Shown piece by piece: positions 15,439 through 23,594 of a DNA stretch of 64,000 nt. How positions within the stretch are numbered: the first letter of the stretch is position 1; the number at the start of each line of letters is the position of its first letter. A program made the position numbers and the translations under genes. The notes under the pieces were generated by a model. That model was not told where the DNA came from. It saw only the letters and a program-made list of their open reading frames with translations, and searched no databases. This stretch comes from Streptomyces humi (GTDB lineage: Bacteria > Actinomycetota > Actinomycetes > Streptomycetales > Streptomycetaceae): the NCBI RefSeq assembly GCF_001005085.2, contig NZ_LBMU02000017.1, forward strand, positions 1 through 64,000, given 5' to 3'.

Positions 15439-15996
15439 CTACTGTCCGAGGCTCGCCGTGGGCAGCCCGGACGGCAGCTTGCCGCCCTCGGCCTTGGTGT
15501 AGGTTTCCTCGCCGGATTTACCTGACCAGGTGACTTTCATGCTGTCCTTGCTGACCGTGTCGACCATTCCGGTGACCCGGTTCTTGCTGCCGTCCGTGCA
15601 GGCGAGGTGGATCATCCGCATCCCGGCCTCCTCGCCCGCGGTCCCGGAGCACACCGCTCCGCCGGTCTCGAAGAGCCCGGCCTGCTTCCCGGTGACCACC
15701 AGGGCGACGATCTTGCCGCCGCTCGTGGTGATCCAGCTGCCCTGCAACGCGTCCGACGAGGCGGTGGCGCTGCCCGATCCTGCGGAGGCGGTCGCGGCCG
15801 CGGACGACGTCCCGGAGGGGGTGGCGGAGGAGCCGCCGCCGGAGTCACCGCCGCTGCACGCGGTCAGCGTGAGCGCGCCCACCAGCCCGGCGGCGGCCGC
15901 CGCGAGCCGTACGGCCGACCGCGCGGCCACCGTCTCCGTACGCGGCGCAGCCGTACGCGTCATGGACGTACTCGCCGTAGCCGTAGCCGTAGTCAC
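15439..15996 (-). CDS. Small secreted lipoprotein, function unknown
   Basis: The 185-residue protein has a hydrophobic N-terminal segment (AAAAAGLVGALTLTAC) with a LTAC lipobox, then a Ser/Gly/Ala linker and a ~110-residue domain. That domain has a Cys pair (GAVCSG, HLACTDG) and ends in SLGQ. I recognise no family. GTG 15996 is preferred because GGGAG lies seven bases before it. An internal ATG at 15963 would still leave a complete signal peptide. It probably shares a transcript with the DUF4232 lipoprotein gene 73 bases downstream. Confidence 0.6.
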   Translation of the reverse strand: MTTATATASTSMTRTAAPRTETVAARSAVRLAAAAAGLVGALTLTACSGGDSGGGSSATPSGTSSAAATASAGSGSATASSDALQGSWITTSGGKIVALVVTGKQAGLFETGGAVCSGTAGEEAGMRMIHLACTDGSKNRVTGMVDTVSKDSMKVTWSGKSGEETYTKAEGGKLPSGLPTASLGQ

Positions 15997-16453
15997 CGCA
16001 ACGCTCCCGGGTTCTAGGGGGTCGGCCGCCCGGCTGCCCGGGCGACAGCGGCAAGCTACCAGCACGCACCCACGGGACTTGTGTATGCCAGGTAGGGATC
16101 CGCTGTGGCCGATCCTGTGTGTCTCGCTCACCGGACCATCACACGGACACTGGAACACCCCGGCCGCGGTACGCGTCTGTTCCTAGTACACGATGGTTTC
16201 GATCCGGACGATCCCGCCGCGGACGGCGCGCGTGATCATGGACGGGGGCCGGTGACCGCATGTCCTCGCAGCTCTGGGGCAGACGCAGGAACGGGCAGGG
16301 TAAAGCGGACGTCAAAGCTGTAACCGCAGGAACACCCCGCGTGCACGTGCATCTGCTCATGCATCTGCACATGAACAGGGTTATGATCCGGGTCAGTTGA
16401 CCACAGCACCAATGGTCACATCAGCCAGTTAGTGCACCACCGGGGAGCGACCT
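15997..16453. other. Intergenic region with operator and promoter of the DUF397 gene
   Basis: Nothing here codes convincingly. A small frame at 16105-16323 has no ribosome-binding site or family resemblance. The right-hand part has relatively low GC for this genome. It contains the paired TGCATCTGC boxes (16348-16368) followed 13 bases later by TATGAT (16382-16387), a good -10 for the DUF397 gene. Confidence 0.6.
16341..16387 (+). promoter_or_regulatory. Paired TGCATCTGC operator and -10 upstream of DUF397 gene
   Basis: Two exact TGCATCTGC boxes lie at 16348-16356 and 16360-16368 (12-base repeat), preceded by GTGCACG. A TATGAT -10 hexamer sits at 16382-16387, so box 2 covers the -35 position. 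The same two-box arrangement occurs in the same orientation relative to the gene at 17389-17416, before the ATPase gene. Confidence 0.75.
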
Positions 16454-16723
16454 GTGGACCTCGACGTTGACGGCGTGTACGAGGGGTTTGACGTGTACAA
16501 CGGCATGGCTGCGACGCAGCTGGACGGAGTCGCCTGGCAGAAGAGCAGGCACAGCAACTCGCAGGGGTCCTGCGTCGAGTTCGCCCGGCTGCCGGGCGGT
16601 GACGTCGCGGTCCGCAACTCGCGCTTCCCGGACGGCCCGGCCCTCGTCTACACGCGGGCGGAGATAGAAGCGATGCTCCTCGGCGTCAAGGACGGCGAGT
16701 TCGACCACCTGATCGTCAGTTGA
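16454..16723 (+). CDS. DUF397-domain protein (Scr2-like partner)
   Basis: The 89-residue protein contains the DUF397 signature (WQKSRHSNSQGSCVEFA, then GGDVAVRNSRFPDGPALVYT). DUF397 genes sit beside XRE/DUF5753 regulators across Streptomyces, as in the Scr1/Scr2 and WhiJ-type loci. They are thought to act as small partners of the regulator, in a toxin-antitoxin-like or developmental role. The GTG at 16454 has GGGGAG seven bases upstream. The gene converges on the ATPase gene, with a strong bidirectional hairpin between them. Confidence 0.85.
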   Translation: MDLDVDGVYEGFDVYNGMAATQLDGVAWQKSRHSNSQGSCVEFARLPGGDVAVRNSRFPDGPALVYTRAEIEAMLLGVKDGEFDHLIVS

Positions 16724-16787
16724 CGGCGGTCCCGGCCGGGTGCAACCCGGTGCATAGGCGGCACAACGCTCGGTGACGCGCGTAGAA

Positions 16788-16811
16788 ACCCGGCGTCGGA
16801 AGACGCCGGGT
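16788..16811. terminator. Bidirectional hairpin terminator
   Basis: Perfect 10-bp stem ACCCGGCGTC / GACGCCGGGT with a GGAA tetraloop, placed between the convergent DUF397 and ATPase genes. There is no T-tract, as is common in Streptomyces. Confidence 0.75.
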
Positions 16812-16814
16812 CCG

Positions 16815-17315
16815 CTACTCGGCCGACGGGAGCCGGAACAGCGCCCAGACGACCTTGCCGCTCAGGGTGCCGGCCAGCGGGTGCCAGCCCCAGCTGTCGC
16901 TGAACGAATCGACCAGGAACAGCCCGCGGCCCGACTCCGCCGAGAAGTCGTCGGAGTCGCGGGGGGTCGGGGTCGCGTGACTGGGATCGCGCACCGCGCA
17001 CACCAGCCGCTCGGTCCACCTCAGCAGATGCAGGCGCACGGCCGGTGCCTGCGGCGCGTCCGCACACTCGCTCTCGCCGGGCACCGCGTGCCGCAGCGCG
17101 TTGGTGACCAGCTCCGACACGACGAGACAGACGTCGTCGAAGCGGTCGCCGACATCCCACTGGCCGAGCGTTCTGCGGGTGAACAGGCGGGCCTCGCGCA
17201 CGGCTTCGTAACGGGCGGGCAGAGCGCACGAGGCGGCGTTGGACACGGCCGCGGGATCAAGCGGCGGAAGGCCCTGCCGTAATGGCTTGAGCATGGTCGA
17301 TCCATTCGTCCCCAT
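16815..17315 (-). CDS. Anti-sigma-type ATP-binding protein (HATPase, RsbW/AbaA-like)
   Basis: This 166-residue single-domain protein has the GHKL ATPase boxes ELVTNALRHA (N box) and GRGLFLVDSFSDSWGW (G box). It has no histidine kinase dimerisation domain. Such stand-alone ATPases act as anti-sigma factors or serine kinases. In Streptomyces they accompany XRE/DUF397 gene pairs (abaA/whiJ-type clusters). The start at 17315 has GGGAG eight bases upstream and is preferred to the longer open frame. It is divergent from the XRE gene, and the paired GCAGATGCA boxes lie 74 bases before its start. Confidence 0.8.
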   Translation of the reverse strand: MGTNGSTMLKPLRQGLPPLDPAAVSNAASCALPARYEAVREARLFTRRTLGQWDVGDRFDDVCLVVSELVTNALRHAVPGESECADAPQAPAVRLHLLRWTERLVCAVRDPSHATPTPRDSDDFSAESGRGLFLVDSFSDSWGWHPLAGTLSGKVVWALFRLPSAE

Positions 17316-17612
17316 GCGAGGCACTCCCGGGAATTCGCGGTCGTTGCGATGCAGCGGTGGCGCGGGACCATGGTTTCGGATGCGTACAGCAGATGCAAGG
17401 GCAGATGCACGTGCACGCGACCGAATTGGACCCTCCCGTACCGCTTGTTGGCCATTTTTTCCGCCAACTTCGTGCCAGTGGCTCACTACCTGCTTGCCAG
17501 TTCCTGTGCTTAAACTTTGGCCGCTTTCCGTTTCCGTAACCGGACGAGTACTGCTCGAAGTGTTTTAGTGGCAGACTGCGGGCCCTGAAGACGGTTGGGG
17601 AGGCTGGCGAAC
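17316..17612. promoter_or_regulatory. Divergent control region of ATPase and XRE genes
   Basis: About 300 bases without a gene, relatively A+T rich between 17430 and 17575. It holds the paired GCAGATGCA operator at 17389-17409. Elements for the XRE gene itself could not be fixed, although GGGGAGG at 17597-17603 is its ribosome-binding site. Confidence 0.6.
17389..17416 (-). promoter_or_regulatory. Paired GCAGATGCA operator upstream of the ATPase gene
   Basis: GCAGATGCA occurs at 17389-17397 and 17401-17409, followed by CGTGCAC. The 16 bases 17401-17416 are the exact reverse complement of 16341-16356. Spacing (12 bases), outer GTGCACG extension and orientation to the gene match the site before the DUF397 gene. 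Confidence 0.8.
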
Positions 17613-18473
17613 GTGAGCGCGGGAGAGCCCGGATCGGTGGTGCGGCGAATGCTGCTCGGCTCGCAACTCAGGCGGCTGCGCGAGGCGCGGGGGATCACCC
17701 GCGAGGCCGCGGGGTACTCGATCCGTGCCTCCGAGTCGAAGATCAGCCGCATGGAGCTGGGCCGGGTGAGCTTCAAGACCAGGGACGTGGAAGACCTGCT
17801 GACGCTGTACGGCATCACCGACGAGGCCGAGCGCGAGCAGCTCGTCTCCCTCGCCCGGGAGGCCAACGTGGCGGGCTGGTGGCACAGTTACTCCGACGTC
17901 CTGCCGACCTGGTTCCCCACCTATGTCGGCCTGGAGGGTGCGGCGCACCTCATCCGGGCGTACGAGGTGCAGTTCGTCCACGGTCTGCTTCAGACGGAGG
18001 ACTACGCGCGCGCGGTGGTGCGGCGCGGTATGAAGGGGGCCGGTGAGGCGGACGTCGAACGCCGGGTCACCCTGCGCCTGGAGCGGCAGAAGTACCTGGT
18101 GGCCGAGAACGCCCCCGACTTCCACATCGTTCTCGACGAGGCCGCCCTGCGCCGGCCCTACGGTGGCCGTGAGGTGATGCGCGGGCAGCTCCAGCACCTC
18201 GTCGAGATCTCCGAACGCCCCAACGTACGGCTCCAGATCATGCCGTTCAGTTACGGCGGTCACTCCGGGGAGGGCGGCTCCTTCACGATCCTGAGCTTCC
18301 CGGAGTCGGACCTGTCGGACGTGGTCTACCTGGAGCAGCTCACGAGCGCCCTCTACCTCGACAAGCGCGAGGACGTCGCCCAGTACGAGCAGGCCCTGAA
18401 GGAGCTCCAGCAGGACAGCCCGGGGCCGGACGAGAGCCGGGACCTGCTGCGCGGACTCCTCCAGCTCTCCTAG
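17613..18473 (+). CDS. XRE-family regulator with DUF5753 (Scr1/WhiJ-like)
   Basis: The 286-residue protein has an N-terminal XRE helix-turn-helix (LRRLREARGITREAAGYSI, about 12-66) and a DUF5753 domain covering about 90-275. The latter has a WWHSYSDVLPTWFPTYVGLE motif and QIMPFSYGGHSGEGGSFTIL (each given in part). This is the Streptomyces regulator family found next to DUF397 and anti-sigma-like ATPase genes, and some members control development. The GTG at 17613 follows GGGGAGG by nine bases, better than the upstream TTG. It is the most likely binder of the paired GCAGATGCA boxes flanking the locus. Confidence 0.85.
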   Translation: MSAGEPGSVVRRMLLGSQLRRLREARGITREAAGYSIRASESKISRMELGRVSFKTRDVEDLLTLYGITDEAEREQLVSLAREANVAGWWHSYSDVLPTWFPTYVGLEGAAHLIRAYEVQFVHGLLQTEDYARAVVRRGMKGAGEADVERRVTLRLERQKYLVAENAPDFHIVLDEAALRRPYGGREVMRGQLQHLVEISERPNVRLQIMPFSYGGHSGEGGSFTILSFPESDLSDVVYLEQLTSALYLDKREDVAQYEQALKELQQDSPGPDESRDLLRGLLQLS

Positions 18474-18625
18474 GGCTGCCCGCTGTCCCGCGGCTCTCCC
18501 GGAGCCTTCCCGTAGCTCTCCCCAGAAGTTCGCTCTCCGTCCCCAACTGCCGTGTGACGCAAGTAGGATGACGCGTGATCAGACCGTGATGTCGATCATG
18601 TGTCTGCTACTGATTTGGGGTGCAC

Positions 18626-20086
18626 ATGTCGTCGTACTTCACTGAACTGGCCCAGCAGTACATCGACGGTGAGTGGCGCCCGGGGACCGGTTCCTGGGAC
18701 ATCATCGACTTCAACCCCTACGACGGGGAGAAGCTCGCGTCGATCACGATAGCCGCGGTCGAGGAGATAGATCAGGCCTACCAGGCCGCCCAGCGGGCCC
18801 AGAAGCAGTGGGCCGCCACCAACCCCTACGCCCGCCGCGCCGTCTTCGAGAAGGCCCTGCGCCTCGTCGAGGAGCGCGAGGACGAGATCACCGAGGCGAT
18901 CATCGCCGAACTCGGCGGCACGCACCTCAAGGCCGGCTTCGAACTCCACCTCGCCAAGGAGTTCCTGCGCGAGTCCGTGCACCTGGCGCTGCGCCCCGAG
19001 GGCAAGATCCTGCCCTCCCCGGTGGACGGCAAGGAGAACCGCCTCTACCGCGAACCGGTCGGTGTCGTGGGCGTGATCAGCCCCTTCAACTTCCCCTTCC
19101 TGCTGTCCGTCAAGTCGGTCGCGCCGGCCCTCGCGCTCGGCAACGGCGTGGTGCTCAAGCCGCACCAGAACACCCCGATCGTCGGCGGCACGCTGGTCGC
19201 GAAGATCTTCGAGGACGCCGGTCTGCCGGGCGGCCTGCTCAACGTCGTCGTCACCGACATCGCGGAGATCGGCGACGCCTTCATCGAGCACCCGGTCCCG
19301 AAGGTCATCTCCTTCACCGGTTCCGACAAGGTCGGCCGCCACGTGGCCACCGTGTGCGCCTCGCTCTTCAAGCGCTCGGTGCTCGAACTGGGCGGCAACA
19401 GCGCCATCGTGGTCCTCGACGACGCCGACCTCGACTACGCGGTGGACGCGGCGGTCTTCAGCCGGTACGTCCACCAGGGCCAGGTCTGCATGGCCGCCAA
19501 CCGCGTGCTGGTGGACCGCTCGATCGCGGACACGTTCACCGAGAAGTTCGTCGCCAAGGTGCGGACCCTCAAGACCGGCGACCCGCGCGACCCCGGGACG
19601 ATCATCGGCCCGGTGATCAACTCCCAGCAGGCGGAGTCGATTTCGGCCACCGTCGAGCAGGCCCTCGCGGAGGGCGCCACCGCCCTCGTGCACGGCACCA
19701 CCACCGACAACCTGGTGGAGCCCTCGGTCCTCACCGGCGTGCCCGCCGACTCCGCGCTGCTCCGCCAGGAGGTCTTCGGCCCGGTCGCCTTCCTCGTCCC
19801 CTTCGACGGCGAGGAGGAGGCCGTACGCATCGTCAACGACACCCCCTACGGCCTCAGCGGTGCCGTGCACACCGGGGACGTCGAGCGCGGCGTGGCCTTC
19901 GCCAAGCGGATCGACACCGGGATGTTCCACGTCAACGACGGCACCGTGCACGACGAGCCGCTGGTCCCCTTCGGCGGCGAGAAGCACTCCGGCATCGGCC
20001 GCCTGAACGGCGAGACCACCCTGGAGGCCTTCACCACCCTGAAGTGGATCTCGGTGCAGCACGGCCGGAGCGGCTTCCCCTTCTAG
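18626..20086 (+). CDS. NAD(P)-dependent aldehyde dehydrogenase (benzaldehyde/vanillin dehydrogenase-like)
   Basis: This is a full-length ALDH of 486 residues. Catalytic Cys288 lies in GQVCMAANR and general base Glu254 in ELGGNSAIV. FTGSDKVGR forms the nucleotide-binding loop, and EVFGPVAFL and PFGGEKHSGIGR close the family pattern. It oxidises an aldehyde to the acid in the cytoplasm. Overall sequence style (SPFNFPFLLSVKSVAPALALGN) is that of aromatic aldehyde dehydrogenases, but the substrate is not certain. ATG 18626 is used because GGGG lies six bases before it, and GTG 18620 is possible. It stands alone, followed by a strong hairpin. Confidence 0.85.
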   Translation: MSSYFTELAQQYIDGEWRPGTGSWDIIDFNPYDGEKLASITIAAVEEIDQAYQAAQRAQKQWAATNPYARRAVFEKALRLVEEREDEITEAIIAELGGTHLKAGFELHLAKEFLRESVHLALRPEGKILPSPVDGKENRLYREPVGVVGVISPFNFPFLLSVKSVAPALALGNGVVLKPHQNTPIVGGTLVAKIFEDAGLPGGLLNVVVTDIAEIGDAFIEHPVPKVISFTGSDKVGRHVATVCASLFKRSVLELGGNSAIVVLDDADLDYAVDAAVFSRYVHQGQVCMAANRVLVDRSIADTFTEKFVAKVRTLKTGDPRDPGTIIGPVINSQQAESISATVEQALAEGATALVHGTTTDNLVEPSVLTGVPADSALLRQEVFGPVAFLVPFDGEEEAVRIVNDTPYGLSGAVHTGDVERGVAFAKRIDTGMFHVNDGTVHDEPLVPFGGEKHSGIGRLNGETTLEAFTTLKWISVQHGRSGFPF

Positions 20087-20121
20087 CCCGCGCGGCCGCC
20101 CAGCCGGCGAATCCGCGTGCC

Positions 20122-20158
20122 CGGGCCCTTTAGGACGCGATCTGTCCTAGAGGGCCCG
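20122..20158. terminator. Long inverted repeat after the aldehyde dehydrogenase gene
   Basis: Fifteen-base arms (CGGGCCCTTTAGGAC / GTCCTAGAGGGCCCG, one mismatch) flank a 7-base loop. Its position 36 bases after the stop codon fits a terminator. Since it also lies 50 bases before the DinB gene, an operator (TAGGAC...GTCCTA) is the alternative. Confidence 0.6.
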
Positions 20159-20207
20159 TAGCTTCGGTCGGGACAGGGAAACACGACCCGAGGAAAGGCG
20201 GCCGGCC

Positions 20208-20744
20208 ATGGTCACCCACGTTCCCGCGGAAGCACAGGGCGACGAGCGCGGAGCACTGCTCTCCTTCATCGAGGAGCAGCGCGGCGGCATCCGCCGGGCG
20301 CTGCTGGGCCTGACCGACGAGCAGGCGTCGAGCAAACCCAGCGCGAGCGAACTGTCCCTGGCGGGCGTGCTCAAGCACTGCGCCGAGGTCGAGCAGAGCT
20401 GGATCGCCCGCGCCAGGCAGGAGCCCCCGGCGATCAGCCGCGACCAGTCCAACTGGCACGAGACCTTCCAGCTGGTCGGCGACGAGACGGTCGCCTCCCA
20501 GCTCGCCCACTGGGAGCAGGTCGCCGCCGAGACCGAGAAGTTCATCCGCTCGGTCCCCAGCCTCGACGACACCTTCCCGCTCCCCGAGGCCCCCTGGTTC
20601 CCGAAGGGCAGCGTCTCCATGCGCTGGGTCTGCCTCCACCTGATCCGCGAGACCGCCCGCCACGCCGGCCACGCGGACATCATCCGCCAGTCCCTGGACG
20701 GGAAGACGGCCTTCGAACTGGTGGCCCTGGAACAGGGCTCGTGA
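20208..20744 (+). CDS. DinB-superfamily protein (DUF664)
   Basis: The 178-residue protein is a four-helix DinB/YfiT-type fold. LKHCAEVEQSWIARA carries the first conserved His, and WVCLHLIRETARHAGHADIIRQ carries the later His residues that usually bind a divalent metal. Actinobacterial members include mycothiol-dependent transferases and thiol-dependent detoxification enzymes. The actual reaction is not known. GAGGAAAGG lies upstream of the ATG. The gene converges on gadB with four bases between stop codons. Confidence 0.75.
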   Translation: MVTHVPAEAQGDERGALLSFIEEQRGGIRRALLGLTDEQASSKPSASELSLAGVLKHCAEVEQSWIARARQEPPAISRDQSNWHETFQLVGDETVASQLAHWEQVAAETEKFIRSVPSLDDTFPLPEAPWFPKGSVSMRWVCLHLIRETARHAGHADIIRQSLDGKTAFELVALEQGS

Positions 20745-20748
20745 ACCC

Positions 20749-22158
20749 CTAGTGGTGGAAGCTGGTGGCCGCTTCCTTGTCCCTGACCAGCGGATGCGGC
20801 TGCCGGCGCAGTTCCGGCAGCAGCCGGGCCAGGTCCTCGATGAACAGGTCCGCCAGGTCCTTCGAGAAGCCGTTGCGGCACACCACCCGCAGTACCGACA
20901 GGTCCTCCCGGTTCGCCGGGAAGGTGTAGGCCGGCACCAGCCAGCCGCCCTCGCGCATCCGCCGGGACACGTCGAAGACGTCGTACGCCGTCACGTGGTC
21001 GGCCGTGGTGAACGCGAACACGGGCAGTTCGTCGCCCCGGGTGAGGAGCCGGAAGTCGCCGAGCGCCTCGATGCGTTCGGCGAGCCCGGTCGCCACGTCC
21101 CGGGACGCCTGCTGCACCGCCCGGTAGCCGTCCCGGCCCAGACGCAGGAACGTGTAGTACTGCGCGACCACCTGGGCGCCCGGCCGGGAGAAGTTGAGGG
21201 CGAAGGTCGGCATGTCGCCACCGAGGTAGTTCACCCGGAAGACCAGTTCCTCGGGCAGCGACTCCTTGTCCCGCCACAGCGCCCAGCCGACGCCCGGGTA
21301 GACCAGGCCGAACTTGTGCCCCGAGGTGTTGATCGACGCCACCCGGGGGAGCCGGAAGTCCCACACCAGGTCCTCGTCGAGGAAGGGCGCGATCATCGCC
21401 CCGGAGGCGCCGTCCACGTGCACCGGGACGTCGTACCCGGTGCGCTCCTGGAGGGCGTCCAGGGCGGCGCAGAGGTCGGCGACCGGCTCGTACGACCCGT
21501 CGAAGGTGGAGCCGAGGACGGCGACCACCCCGATGGTGTTCTCGTCGCAGAGGTCGGCGGCGGCCTGCGGATCCAGGTGGTAGCGGTCGCCGTCCATGGG
21601 CACGAACCGGGGTTCCACCTCCCAGAAGTTGCAGAACTTCTCCCAGCAGACCTGGACGTTGATGCCCATGATCAGGTTCGGCCGGGCACCGCCCGGGTAG
21701 CGGTCGGCGTTGCGCTGCGTCCAGCGGCGCTTGAGCGCCATCCCGGCCAGCATGCAGGCCTCGCTGGAACCGGTCGTCGAACAGCCGACCGCGGTCGACG
21801 GGTCCGGCGCGTTCCAGAGGTCGGCGAGCATCGCCACGCAGCGCCGCTCCAGTTCGGCGGTGCGCGGGTACTCGTCCTTGTCGATCATGTTCTTGTCCCG
21901 GCACTCCTGCATCAGGACGCCGGCCTGGGGTTCCATCCAGGTGGTGACGAAAGTGGCCAGATTCAGCCGGGCGTTGCCGTCCAGCATCAGCTCGTCGTGG
22001 ACCAGCTGGTACGCGGTGTTCGGCGGCAGCGGGGTGTCCGGCAGCCGGTGCGTGGGCGGGGCCTCGGTCATGCCGCCGACCGGATTCGCCTCCCCGAAGA
22101 ACGGGTTGACGGACATCGGTCGCTCTTGGTGCTTCTCGGGGCCTTTGTGGAGCGGCAT
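20749..22158 (-). CDS. gadB: Glutamate decarboxylase
   Basis: This 469-residue, PLP-dependent group II decarboxylase has the PLP lysine K282 in NTSGHKFGLVYPG. HVDGASG holds the Asp pairing with the PLP nitrogen, and GCSTTGSSEACMLAGMALKRRW (in part) forms the phosphate site. It converts glutamate to GABA, consuming one cytosolic proton. AGGAGG lies nine bases before ATG 22158. The gene is directly downstream of the CLC transporter gene on the same strand (45 bases). No glutamate/GABA antiporter gene is nearby, so proton consumption may serve acid resistance together with CLC, or GABA may be used internally. Confidence 0.9.
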   Translation of the reverse strand: MPLHKGPEKHQERPMSVNPFFGEANPVGGMTEAPPTHRLPDTPLPPNTAYQLVHDELMLDGNARLNLATFVTTWMEPQAGVLMQECRDKNMIDKDEYPRTAELERRCVAMLADLWNAPDPSTAVGCSTTGSSEACMLAGMALKRRWTQRNADRYPGGARPNLIMGINVQVCWEKFCNFWEVEPRFVPMDGDRYHLDPQAAADLCDENTIGVVAVLGSTFDGSYEPVADLCAALDALQERTGYDVPVHVDGASGAMIAPFLDEDLVWDFRLPRVASINTSGHKFGLVYPGVGWALWRDKESLPEELVFRVNYLGGDMPTFALNFSRPGAQVVAQYYTFLRLGRDGYRAVQQASRDVATGLAERIEALGDFRLLTRGDELPVFAFTTADHVTAYDVFDVSRRMREGGWLVPAYTFPANREDLSVLRVVCRNGFSKDLADLFIEDLARLLPELRRQPHPLVRDKEAATSFHH

Positions 22159-22203
22159 GAGGGGTGCCTCCTGGGAGAGTTCACATGGTTCGCTTCGAGG
22201 GGA

Positions 22204-23490
22204 TCAGCGCAGCGCGGTACCGTCCGTCCGCAACTGCATTCTCGGCCGCCCGGTCACCAGCAGCCACGCGGGCAGCGACGCCACGCACAGCAGGACGATG
22301 ACGGTCGGAGAGGCCACCAGCACCGCGGCGGTGAACAGGCTCACCCAGCCCTGCCGGGTGATCGCCAACAGCATGCCCAGGACACCCGCCGCCACGCCCA
22401 CCGACGGCTGGACGGCGGGCACCAGGGCGTGGGCGCACAGCCCGAAGGCCGAGCCGATGAACACCGACGGAAAGATCCGGCCACCGCGGAAGCCGCAGGA
22501 GGCGGCCACCGTCAGCGCGGCCAGCTTGACGACCGTCATGACGGCGAACTGCCCCGCCGACCAGCCCTCCGGGTCCTTCGCCAGCACCGCGACCTGGTCC
22601 AGCCCCTTGAAGAGCGTCAGCGGGCCGCCCAGCGCCCCCAGCAGGCCCAGCACGAGCCCGCCGACCGGAAGCGCCACCATGGGGTGCCCGAGGCGCCGGA
22701 AGGCGCCGTGGAGGTACGGGAAGGCGCGGACGGCGCACATGCCGAGCAGCGCGGCCGCGGGCGCGATCACCAGGGCGGCCAGCAGATCGGGCCAGCGCGT
22801 CCCGTCGAGCGCGGGCAGTCCGAGGTCCAGGGTCGGACGGGCCAGCAGGTCGGTCGTCATCGCGCCCGCCGCCGCGGCCGTCAGCGGCCCGAAGAGGTTG
22901 TCCCACAGCGCCCCCTTCAGCGGTTTTCCGGCCAGCGCCTCGGAGATCACCAGGGCCGCCGCCACCGGCGTCCCGAACAGCGCGCCGAGTGTCGCCGCGT
23001 CGGCCAGCGCGGGCCACAGCGAACCCGGCAGCCGGGGCATCGCGAGCCGCCCGAGCCACAGCGCCAGCCCGACGTTGACGGCGATGAGCGGATTCTCCGG
23101 ACCGAGGCTCGGCCCGCCCGCCAGCATCAGGGCGGTCGCCAGCACCAGCCCCGGCAGCACGGCCGGCGGCAGCGCCACCGCCTCCAGGCCCATGGTGGCC
23201 GGATCGGGTCCCGCGTGCCCGGGCACCTTCCACACCACCAGCCCCACCGCGATCCCGGTGGCGGTCAGCATCACCAGCATCCACAGCACCGAGTACCGTC
23301 CGATGCCCAGCGCGTCCGGCAGGTTGTTCCACAGCACGTGCTGTAGCCGTTCGGCCAGCGAGCTCACCAGCAGGAACAGCAGGCTGCTCCCGACACCGAC
23401 GGCGAGGGAGGGCAGGATCAGCGGCAGCAGGGCACGCGCGGGGGCCGAGGGCGGGGTGGGGAGCGCGTGCTGCGCGGTGTCCTGGACCAC
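22204..23490 (-). CDS. CLC-family chloride channel/antiporter
   Basis: This ~428-residue membrane protein has about ten hydrophobic helices and the CLC anion-selectivity segments. GGPSLGPENP corresponds to the GxxGPE region, and GFRGGRIFPSVFIGSAFG corresponds to the GxFxP helix start. The glutamate in GPENP is in the position of the gating/proton glutamate of bacterial Cl-/H+ antiporters. It would move chloride across the cytoplasmic membrane. It sits upstream of gadB in an apparent operon. In E. coli, CLC antiporters support glutamate-decarboxylase acid resistance by dissipating charge. The start is uncertain: GTG 23490 (VVQDTAQ) is used, and the frame is open to 23553. Confidence 0.8.
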   Translation of the reverse strand: MVQDTAQHALPTPPSAPARALLPLILPSLAVGVGSSLLFLLVSSLAERLQHVLWNNLPDALGIGRYSVLWMLVMLTATGIAVGLVVWKVPGHAGPDPATMGLEAVALPPAVLPGLVLATALMLAGGPSLGPENPLIAVNVGLALWLGRLAMPRLPGSLWPALADAATLGALFGTPVAAALVISEALAGKPLKGALWDNLFGPLTAAAAGAMTTDLLARPTLDLGLPALDGTRWPDLLAALVIAPAAALLGMCAVRAFPYLHGAFRRLGHPMVALPVGGLVLGLLGALGGPLTLFKGLDQVAVLAKDPEGWSAGQFAVMTVVKLAALTVAASCGFRGGRIFPSVFIGSAFGLCAHALVPAVQPSVGVAAGVLGMLLAITRQGWVSLFTAAVLVASPTVIVLLCVASLPAWLLVTGRPRMQLRTDGTALR

Positions 23491-23542
23491 GGGCCCACCA
23501 TAAGCGGGCAAAAGCGGCACAACATCCGGAGCGTGACCGGGC

Positions 23543-23573
23543 TTGCACCTCACGTGGCGTGAGGGCCCAGGCT
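23543..23573 (+). promoter_or_regulatory. tipA-type promoter with palindromic operator
   Basis: TTGCAC (-35, 23543-23548) and CAGGCT (-10, 23568-23573) are separated by 19 bases, the overlong spacer typical of MerR-activated promoters. The spacer carries the palindrome CCTCACG-TGG-CGTGAGG (23548-23564). As I recall it, the tipA promoter of S. lividans has the same layout, with an almost identical -35/palindrome and a CAGCGT -10. Confidence 0.85.
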
Positions 23574-23594
23574 GGAGCGCGGAAAGGAGCGGAA

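Noticed and set aside
16105-16323. 72-residue frame in the DUF397 upstream region
   Set aside because: No ribosome-binding site, no family resemblance, and it overlaps the control region.
18596-20062. A 488-residue minus-strand frame exactly opposite the aldehyde dehydrogenase
   Set aside because: The coding strand carries the full ALDH active site. The reverse frame is a mirror of its codon bias.
20752-23346. An 864-residue plus-strand frame opposite gadB and the CLC gene
   Set aside because: It spans two clear minus-strand genes and has no family features, so it is a shadow frame.
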